From UBA6197 sp047638075 (GTDB lineage Bacteria > Pseudomonadota > Alphaproteobacteria > Rhodobacterales > Rhodobacteraceae): a stretch of 9,129 bases of DNA. Shown one piece after another: positions 4,437-9,129 of this stretch. The stretch spans positions 1 to 9,129 of the forward strand of contig NZ_JBLJBV010000055.1 of assembly GCF_047638075.1 (NCBI RefSeq), read 5' to 3'. Within the stretch, counting starts at the first letter, position 1. Every line of letters starts with the position of its first letter. Below the pieces are notes generated by a model. It was not told the DNA's origin and ran no database searches. It worked only from the letters and a program-made list of their open reading frames with translations. Position numbers and translations under genes: made by a program.

Positions 4437-6526
4437 CCTGCAAGGGTGTAGACAGCGGCACTCGTGCGGCTGGCAGCGTTTTCAACAAGATCGACTGGAT
4501 CCAAAATCAGGGCGATCTGGCCGTTCCCTAAAATTGTTGCGGCAGCAATACCGGGAATATGGCCATAGCTTTGGTGAAGCCCCTTGATCACGACTTGGCG
4601 CTGGTCGTGGATCGTATCCACGATTAACGCGAATTTTCGGCCATCGTCGTGTGATGTCAGCAAGATGATACCGCCATCATAACAGGCCTTTGTTTCCCGA
4701 TAGCCAAGTTCGACCCCCAGATCGTAAATCGGCACAAATGCACCACGAAGGTGAATGACACTGGTTTTTGTTCCGATTGTGCGAATATCGCTTTGTTTCA
4801 GTGCCACTGTTTCCAGGATGCTGGATAATGGCACTACAAGCGTTTCCCCAGCGACGGTGACAATCATTCCGTCAAGCACCGCCAGCGTCAGCGGCAACGA
4901 TATAGAGAACGTTGTTCCTGACCCGACATCGGAGGTGATCGTGATCCGCCCCCCAAGTGCCTGGATTGCACTGCGCACCACATCCATTCCGACCCCCCGG
5001 CCAGAGAGGGCGGAAACCGTCGAAGTTGTCGAAAAACCGGGCATAAACAGCAAGTTATCTATGTCACCATCTTCCAGGGGCAGATCTGCCGGGATCAACC
5101 CCTTGGTGATCGCAATTTTCCGCACTTTGGGGCGGTCGATCCCCGCGCCGTCGTCGCTGACCTCGATTACGACCCGGCCGGCGCGATGTTGGGCCGAAAG
5201 AGTGATAACGCCTTCACGGGGCTTGCCGACTGCCTCACGGTCATCGGGCATTTCAAGGCCATGGTCCAGGGCGTTCCGGATCATATGGGTAAGCGGGTCT
5301 GCAAGGCGCTCGATGACAGTCCGGTCGACTTCGGTTGCTTCTCCATCGCATTTCAAACGCACCTCTTTACCGATGCTTGCCGACGCCTCACGCACGATCC
5401 GGGCCATGCGTTGAAACAGAGGCTTGACTGGTTGCGCGCGGATCATCATCACGCTGTCCTGAATATCGCGGGTCAGCACCATGAAGGATTCGAGCTCGGT
5501 CATGATCTTGGAATTGGGCGGCAGGTGCGCCTCGGCTATATTCTGGGCCAACATTGCCTGATTGATAACCAGCTCGCCCACAAGGTTGACCAGACGGTCG
5601 ATCCGGTTGAGGTCGACCCGGACCGTTGCTGCAACCGGCTCTCGCGGTGATGGGGCTTGCAGCGCCAAAGGGGGGGCCTGGGCCGGAGGCGAAGGGGTTG
5701 TCAGGGCCAGATTGCCGGGAAGGGCGATGGCGGCGGCATCTTGCGGCCGGGTTTTTGCACCATTTTCAGGGTCACGCTCGCCGGTTTCCGCGTCAATGAT
5801 CTCAATTTGGCAGACATCTTCGACAAAATCGAAAACTTCCAGAATATCTGCTTTGGTCATCTGGCCCTTCAGGTGAACCGTCCAGGTCAGATAGGTGTTT
5901 TCGGGGTCCATCTCGCTTAGCGGGGCCAAGGATCCAAGATCACACGCGATCACCGCATCCCCCAGAGAGGAGAGGGTGCGCAGTAGATACAGTGGCTCGT
6001 TTCCAGATTGGTAAAGTGCGGGCAGGGGGGTGAAAATGACCTTCCAGAAAGCGGGCGGAATATCGGGATTAAAATCGAAGCTCAGGGCCAGTTTCATCGG
6101 TTGAAAATCGGTAAGATCGGGTTCTGATGCCGGTGCATTCTCAATCAGGGCTTCCAAATCACGAAGGCAGTCTTCGCTGCCTGCCGGCTCCGTGCCGCCA
6201 TCGCGTGCAACGCAGACCTGATCGTGCAAAAGATCTGCCGCGTGAAAGAATAACCTTACCACATCATGACAGACTTTCAGCCGCCCGGCGCGCAGTTCAT
6301 CCAACACTGTCTCATAGCGGTGCGCAAACGCGACCAATGGCGAAAGACCGAAAGCCCCGGCACCGCCCTTGATCGAATGGACAGCACGGAACATGATGTT
6401 GACCGTTTCACCATCATCTTCGCCCCGGTCAAGGATGGCGAGGGAATCTTGCAGGTTTTCAAGCAACTCCTCGCATTCCACAAAGAATGACGCGCGGATA
6501 CCTGCCATTGGATCATGTGTCATCAT
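4433..6526 (-). CDS. cheA: Chemotaxis histidine kinase CheA
   Basis: CheA autophosphorylates in response to receptors and passes phosphate to CheY proteins. It has 697 residues. The HPt/P1 domain is at about 1-130 with phosphorylatable H50 in AVHSIKGGAGAFG. Residues 143-247 form a domain (LALSFDFNPDIPPAFWKVIF to CQIEIID) that sits where P2 would be. A Pro/Ala-rich linker covers about 255-300. The dimerisation P3 domain is at about 301-375 (VDLNRIDRLVNLVGELVINQ). The ATPase P4 domain is at about 390-548, with N-box HMIRNALDHGLE (N418), G1 DDGAGID (458-464) and G2 GRGVGMDVV (509-517). The CheW-like P5 domain is at about 550-685. The start is at 6526 or 6523 (MMTHDP), since AGAGGGG lies one base before the first ATG and four before the second. 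A start at M7 (6508) is possible but has no clear ribosome site. The gap to cheY is 7 bp. Confidence 0.96.
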   Translation of the reverse strand: MMTHDPMAGIRASFFVECEELLENLQDSLAILDRGEDDGETVNIMFRAVHSIKGGAGAFGLSPLVAFAHRYETVLDELRAGRLKVCHDVVRLFFHAADLLHDQVCVARDGGTEPAGSEDCLRDLEALIENAPASEPDLTDFQPMKLALSFDFNPDIPPAFWKVIFTPLPALYQSGNEPLYLLRTLSSLGDAVIACDLGSLAPLSEMDPENTYLTWTVHLKGQMTKADILEVFDFVEDVCQIEIIDAETGERDPENGAKTRPQDAAAIALPGNLALTTPSPPAQAPPLALQAPSPREPVAATVRVDLNRIDRLVNLVGELVINQAMLAQNIAEAHLPPNSKIMTELESFMVLTRDIQDSVMMIRAQPVKPLFQRMARIVREASASIGKEVRLKCDGEATEVDRTVIERLADPLTHMIRNALDHGLEMPDDREAVGKPREGVITLSAQHRAGRVVIEVSDDGAGIDRPKVRKIAITKGLIPADLPLEDGDIDNLLFMPGFSTTSTVSALSGRGVGMDVVRSAIQALGGRITITSDVGSGTTFSISLPLTLAVLDGMIVTVAGETLVVPLSSILETVALKQSDIRTIGTKTSVIHLRGAFVPIYDLGVELGYRETKACYDGGIILLTSHDDGRKFALIVDTIHDQRQVVIKGLHQSYGHIPGIAAATILGNGQIALILDPVDLVENAASRTSAAVYTLAG

Positions 6527-6533
6527 GCCCCTC

Positions 6534-6899
6534 TTATCCTGCGACCATTTGCAATGCCTTGATCAGCTTTAACGGATCAAAAGGCTTTATGATCCAGCCT
6601 GTAGCCCCCGCAGTGCGGGCCCGTGTCTTCAACGCGACTGCAGATTCGGTGGTCAAGACGAGTATGGGCGTCGCACGGTGCCGATCCAACCGGCGTACGG
6701 CCTCGATAAAGCCAAAACCATCCAGGCGCGGCATGTTGATGTCTGAGATGATCGCATCTGGGGCAATATCGGAAAGCATTTCAAGCCCTTGCAGGCCATC
6801 TTCGGCCAAATGCAGGGTAAACCCGGCCGCCATCAGCGTATGCTGTAGCAGGTTACGAATGGTCGGGCTGTCATCGACCGCCAGAATGGTCAGGCTCAT
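6534..6899 (-). CDS. cheY: Chemotaxis response regulator CheY
   Basis: A 121-residue single receiver domain. It has D9-D10 (AVDDSPTIR), phosphoacceptor D53 in IISDINMPRLDG, switch Thr T83 (VLTTES) and K105 in WIIKPFDP, so all active-site residues are intact. The aromatic that follows in many motor-binding CheYs (the Y of the A-G-A-S-G-Y-V-V-K-P motif) is here Trp (GATGWIIKP). It starts inside the STAS gene's stop (ATGA overlap), with GAGGGC five bases before the ATG. It lies directly upstream of cheA, the usual place for the kinase's cognate receiver. Whether it binds the motor or serves as a phosphate sink cannot be told from sequence. Confidence 0.95.
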   Translation of the reverse strand: MSLTILAVDDSPTIRNLLQHTLMAAGFTLHLAEDGLQGLEMLSDIAPDAIISDINMPRLDGFGFIEAVRRLDRHRATPILVLTTESAVALKTRARTAGATGWIIKPFDPLKLIKALQMVAG

Positions 6900-7171
6900 G
6901 TCGTGCCCTCGGTTTGCAGCGCGTCAATATCCACGCCAAACAGGATCAGCGCCTCATCAAATGCGGTGGAACGTGGGGAAATAACAAACCTGTGACCCGC
7001 GTTTCGCCATTCGTCTGCTGCCGCCAGCAAGACCTGAAGCCCTAACCCGCCAAGATGGGTGACCTTACCGGCATCCAGCAAAAGATCCGCACCCGCGTGC
7101 GCCAAGAGGGATGCCGCAAGCGCCCCTACGGTCGACAAATCCAAACGCGGTTCAAGCACCAGCCCCGTCAT
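6896..7171 (-). CDS. STAS-domain protein, first gene of the che operon
   Basis: A 91-residue stand-alone STAS domain (anti-anti-sigma fold). The family signature lies at about 30-50: LLLDAGKVTHLGGLGLQVLL. In SpoIIAA-like proteins this segment reads D-S-S-G or D-S-x-G, with the Ser phosphorylated by a partner kinase. Here the aligned residues are G41-G42-L43-G44, so the phosphorylatable serine is missing. It may bind a partner constitutively or act as a scaffold. The ATG at 7171 has only a weak ribosome site (CGAG). It is tightly coupled to cheY by an ATGA overlap, and no anti-sigma kinase lies nearby. STAS genes at the head of che operons occur in other alphaproteobacteria, as far as I recall, but their role is unclear to me. 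Confidence 0.85.
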   Translation of the reverse strand: MTGLVLEPRLDLSTVGALAASLLAHAGADLLLDAGKVTHLGGLGLQVLLAAADEWRNAGHRFVISPRSTAFDEALILFGVDIDALQTEGTT

Positions 7172-7255
7172 GGCGCAGTGTCTCGGGTCAAAATTGAAAG
7201 GCCCACAGTCAATCCCTTTCCTGTCGACTATGGAACGAGGATTATGGCCTTCAGG
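7172..7255 (-). promoter_or_regulatory. 84-bp gap before the che operon, possible promoter
   Basis: This gap between glk and the STAS gene is the only place in the window for a dedicated che promoter. On the - strand CATAAT (7245-7240) resembles a -10 box, but no convincing -35 stands 16-18 bases upstream. TTGACT also occurs (7211-7206) without a matching -10. No terminator hairpin is visible after glk, so read-through from glk is possible. Confidence 0.3.
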
Positions 7256-8260
7256 TTAAGATAGGTTTGACGTGCCTTCAGATTTCTCGGCACAGATTTG
7301 ATTTTGCAGATAAACCGCGCAGCCTGTCAGCGCGGCAAAGTCATCCTCGATCACGAAAATGGAGTAGCGCTGCATGAAGTCACAAAAGCGGCCCTTGTCG
7401 TAAAACGCCCTGGCAAAGCCGAACTCGCCCAGAAATGGGCTGATGGCGCGCGCGACACCGCCACACAGATAGATCCCGCCCAACGGTAAGTGAATCAACG
7501 CCAGATCGCCCACCACGACGCCCAGTAACCGGCCGAAAACCTGACCGGCCGATAAGGCCAGTGGGTCGCGCGCCGCCATCGCGGCCATGATCGCGGCGGC
7601 GGGGCGTTTTTCTTCTGCGCCCGCAATCGAGGTTACCCAAGCGTAAACCTGTTCCAACCCCCGCCCTGACAAAACATCCTCAATCGCGGGAAAGCCAGTG
7701 TTGCCGTCGATGAATTGAAGCAATTTCAGATCCGTTTCCGTTCGGATCGGCAGGCTTGCGTGGCCGCATTCAGACGCAACCACGATCTGCCCGCGCGGAT
7801 GGTTGTGTACGGGGGCTGCGTTAAAACCGGTGCCGACCCCTATTACCAGTTGGCCGGCACCATTGCCGGAGGCGTCATGACCCGTCAAAATCGGTCGAAG
7901 TGCGCCGGGGTGAAGATGCCCCAATGCATGACCATGAGCTTGCAAGTCATTCAATACGGCTATCTTTTTGGCACCCGTGGCGGCGGCGAGGCCTTCAGGA
8001 TCTATAGTCCAGTCAAGGTTGGTCAACGTGGCCACGCCATCGCGCACTGGGCCGGCCACGGCAACACAGATGCTTGCGCAATCCACACCATCGAGGGGCG
8101 CCATAAAGGCCCCCAGCACCGCATCCAATGCGCCGTAATGCGCATTGGCATAGCGGCGGATCGTCTCGGGCAAAAGCCGCCCCCCCGCAGATAACCCCAC
8201 GCGGGTATTTGTGCCCCCGATATCGGCTACAAGGGAAAAATGATTGGCAGGTCGGCTCAT
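7256..8260 (-). CDS. glk: Glucokinase
   Basis: It phosphorylates glucose to glucose-6-phosphate with ATP in the cytoplasm, feeding Entner-Doudoroff or glycolytic catabolism. At 334 residues it matches the bacterial Glk family (non-ROK type, about 320-340). The ATP-phosphate loop VADIGGTNTR is at 11-20, VAVAGPV at 66-72, catalytic D105 in VLNDLQAHG, and the adenosine-side glycine motif GVGTGFNAA at 141-149. The glucose-binding block is ECGHAS (E164, H167), then E194 just before VLSGRGLEQVY, and YLCGGVA at 264-270. The usual EGGH is ECGH here, a Gly-to-Cys change in the sugar site region. ATG 8260 has AAGGA five bases upstream. It is co-directional with the che operon, but its role there is probably metabolic. 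It may share transcription, since no terminator is visible downstream. Confidence 0.96.
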   Translation of the reverse strand: MSRPANHFSLVADIGGTNTRVGLSAGGRLLPETIRRYANAHYGALDAVLGAFMAPLDGVDCASICVAVAGPVRDGVATLTNLDWTIDPEGLAAATGAKKIAVLNDLQAHGHALGHLHPGALRPILTGHDASGNGAGQLVIGVGTGFNAAPVHNHPRGQIVVASECGHASLPIRTETDLKLLQFIDGNTGFPAIEDVLSGRGLEQVYAWVTSIAGAEEKRPAAAIMAAMAARDPLALSAGQVFGRLLGVVVGDLALIHLPLGGIYLCGGVARAISPFLGEFGFARAFYDKGRFCDFMQRYSIFVIEDDFAALTGCAVYLQNQICAEKSEGTSNLS

Positions 8261-8473
8261 CTGGATCCTTCCACGGCACGCGTTGATAGCTGATAAGGTT
8301 TCCTGGGGGGATGTGGCAATAACCCAAAATGCGACGTGGCGTCGTCAACGCCGCCTGTCCGCACCCTCCGGGCCCGGCTGCGGCAAACTGGAATTGGCCT
8401 CTAAAACCAGCCTGTTGCGGGTATCTCTTAACCCATCGGCGTCATATTCACAGTGCCTCGCAACTATTTCTGC
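8261..8473 (-). other. Intergenic region upstream of glk
   Basis: 213 bases with no supported gene, presumably holding the glk promoter. On the - strand TTGACG at 8347-8342, with loosely AT-rich GGTTAT about 18 bases later, is the best -35/-10-like pair, and it is weak. The perfect palindrome CCGGGCCCGG lies at 8368-8377. It is flanked by CCCTC before and CTGCGGCAAAC after, faintly like the ends of the palindromic mini-elements. The inner end of the IS256 relic begins at 8474. Confidence 0.4.
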
Positions 8474-8502
8474 GGAGCTATACTTAAATATGGGTGTCGC
8501 GC
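8474..8502 (+). repeat. Right inverted end of IS256 relic 2
   Basis: It reads GGAGCTATACTTAAATATGG then GTGTCGCGC. Ten of its first 11 bases match the right end of relic 1 (2281 inward on the - strand). It lies two bases before the transposase stop codon on the - strand, so the stop is partly inside or next to the end. Confidence 0.6.
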
Positions 8503-8725
8503 ATCATCGGGCGGCGCGGTTTTCGGTGTCGTCGGTCACTTCGACACCGTCGTTGAATTTGAGTCCTTCGATGACTTTTGGCAACTGTTTTTACCCCTGA
8601 GACGCAGCCATTTCTTTGATGCGTCCCGAATGAGGCTGAGAACCATCAGCTTTGTGGTCTTTTGTGACAGTGCGCCTTTGGTGCGCACCATTCGGTGCCG
8701 AACAGTAGCAAATATGCTTTCAATC

Positions 8726-8764
8726 CGCTGGCCTCACGGCGATTGCCTGCAATCGCCGTGAGGC
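8726..8764 (-). repeat. Palindromic mini-element E2 with perfect 16-bp stem (39 bp)
   Basis: It is inserted between the codons of NP and IES, next to the catalytic Glu of the transposase. Arms 8731-8746 (GCCTCACGGCGATTGC) and 8749-8764 are perfect inverse complements around a 2-nt loop (CT). On the - strand the core TTGCAGGCAATCG and the end CCAGCG resemble element C (GCAGGCAGCGATTG, GGCAACG). Confidence 0.7.
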
Positions 8765-8952
8765 GGGTTCGGTCTGCGCAAATGGCCCCAATGTTTCGCC
8801 GGGAAGTCAAAGAATGCGAGCATCGCTATTTCCGGTGGAGCCGACAACCCGCGCCGCTTGTTATCGCTCAGCAACTCATGCCAACTCTGTGCGCTCTCCC
8901 ACTGGTGGACCTGAAAGCCGATCTGTTCTTTCTTGCCCTCCGGTGTCGCGCC

Positions 8953-8993
8953 CCCTCGTCGCAGATTGCTGCGCAATCGCCAGCCGGGCAATG
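8953..8993 (+). repeat. Palindromic mini-element E1 (41 bp)
   Basis: It is inserted between SMLVII and GATPEG of relic 2 and shifts the frame. It starts CCCTCGTCGC, has arms GATTGC (8964-8969) and GCAATC (8973-8978) around TGC, and ends GCCGGGCAATG. Start, core and end match the family pattern of element C. Confidence 0.7.
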
Positions 8994-9054
8994 GATGATC
9001 ACCAGCATACTTTCGATGTTTTCATCTTTCCGGGCTTGAAGGTAGACGCCGTCT

Positions 9055-9098
9055 GTTACCCGGCGGCGCATGCAAAGCGTAAGCCTCCGGCGGCGGCG
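9055..9098 (-). repeat. Palindromic mini-element E3, equivalent of B1
   Basis: On the - strand it ends TTTGCATGCGCC then GCCGGGTAAC directly before AGACGGCGTCTAC (DGVY). This is the same junction as B1 in copy 1. The 5' half is GC-rich (repeated GCC) and does not match B1, so its outer limit near 9098 is a guess. IS256 homology does not resume beyond it. Confidence 0.5.
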
Positions 9099-9129
9099 GT
9101 CTGATTTCGGGATCGATCCGATGGTAAAT

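Larger units (their letters stand above)
8504..9054 (-). pseudogene. IS256-family transposase, C-terminal relic with internal deletion
   Basis: Read on the - strand the pieces are DGVYLQARKDENIESMLVII (with the first catalytic Asp), GATPEGKKEQIGFQVHQ to LSAPPEIA, then LAFFDFPAKHWGHLR-PNP, then IESIFATVRHRMVRTKGALS to WLRLRGKN, and finally PKVIEGLKFNDGVEV to the stop at 8504-8506. Compared with copy 1, roughly 110 residues are missing between PPEIA and LAFFDFPA (junction near 8816-8822), including the second catalytic Asp. Two palindromic inserts (8953-8993 and 8726-8764) interrupt it. The second keeps the frame but brings a TGA (8734-8736). A 1-nt loss after RGKN shifts the tail. It is non-functional. 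Confidence 0.85.
8474..9129 (-). mobile_element. IS256-family insertion sequence relic, copy 2 (partial)
   Basis: This is the 3' part of a second IS256-type element, of a different subtype from copy 1 and pointing the opposite way. Its right end (8474-8502) begins GGAGCTATACT like the right end of copy 1. Transposase homology runs from 8504 to about 9054. Upstream of a palindromic insert (9055 to about 9098) no further IS256 similarity is recognisable, so the element is truncated there. The last 30 bases of the window are unassigned. Confidence 0.7.

Noticed and set aside
4755..5650. Long open frames on the + strand opposite cheA
   Set aside because: They have no recognisable motifs and lie opposite the fully supported cheA gene. 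They are by-products of high-GC codon use.
7250..7260. CtrA-type site (TTAACC) before the che operon
   Set aside because: Only one half-site is present at the end of glk. The second TTAA seven bases away is missing.
708..9129. Composite transposon carrying che and glk
   Set aside because: The two IS256 relics are different subtypes, both inactive, one truncated, and no flanking target duplication is seen.
1..9129. tRNA, rRNA or riboswitch
   Set aside because: No cloverleaf, rRNA segment or known riboswitch core was recognised on either strand by eye. A covariance search would settle it.

Overview
The window looks like a piece of chromosome from an alphaproteobacterium, most likely a member of the Rhodobacterales (Roseobacter/Rhodobacter relatives). 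This rests on base composition, on the gene order (receiver, CheA, CheW, CheR, receiver, which as I recall resembles chemotaxis operon 1 of Rhodobacter sphaeroides), and on the types of IS66 and IS256 transposase relics. The genus cannot be fixed from the sequence alone.

Layout. (1) Positions 1-710 hold a decayed IS66-family head (OrfA-like and TnpB-like, both broken). (2) Positions 708-2281 hold a decayed IS256-family element on the + strand that has inverted ends. It is cut into by five short palindromic inserts, a 1-nt deletion and a nonsense codon. (3) Positions 2325-7171 hold a compact seven-gene chemotaxis operon on the - strand. In transcription order it encodes a STAS-domain protein, CheY, CheA, CheW, CheR, a second CheY-type receiver and a 128-residue protein of unassigned family. 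Junctions are ATGA overlaps, a 10-bp overlap and a 7-bp gap. (4) Positions 7256-8260 encode glucokinase (glk), also on the - strand, 84 bp upstream of the operon. (5) From 8474 to about 9098 there is a second, different IS256-family relic on the - strand, internally deleted and also carrying palindromic inserts.

How the genes work together. CheA (histidine kinase) and CheW would couple to receptors encoded elsewhere. The two receivers would accept phosphate from CheA, and CheR would methylate receptors. The last gene encodes a helical protein with a D-x-x-x-Q motif and a flexible tail ending in hydrophobic residues, so it is a candidate CheZ/CheT-like CheY-P phosphatase. The STAS protein lacks the usual phosphorylatable serine. 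No cheB, cheD or receptor gene is present, and the operon ends 43 bp from an IS256 end.

Most notable signal. A family of roughly 34-41 bp palindromic mini-elements lies only inside the transposase relics. Removing five of them from the first IS256 gene and restoring one lost base rebuilds an exactly in-frame 419-codon (418 aa plus stop) gene. Two of the elements, in opposite orientations, are 33/37 identical, and their arms differ by a compensatory base-pair change. I do not recognise this family.
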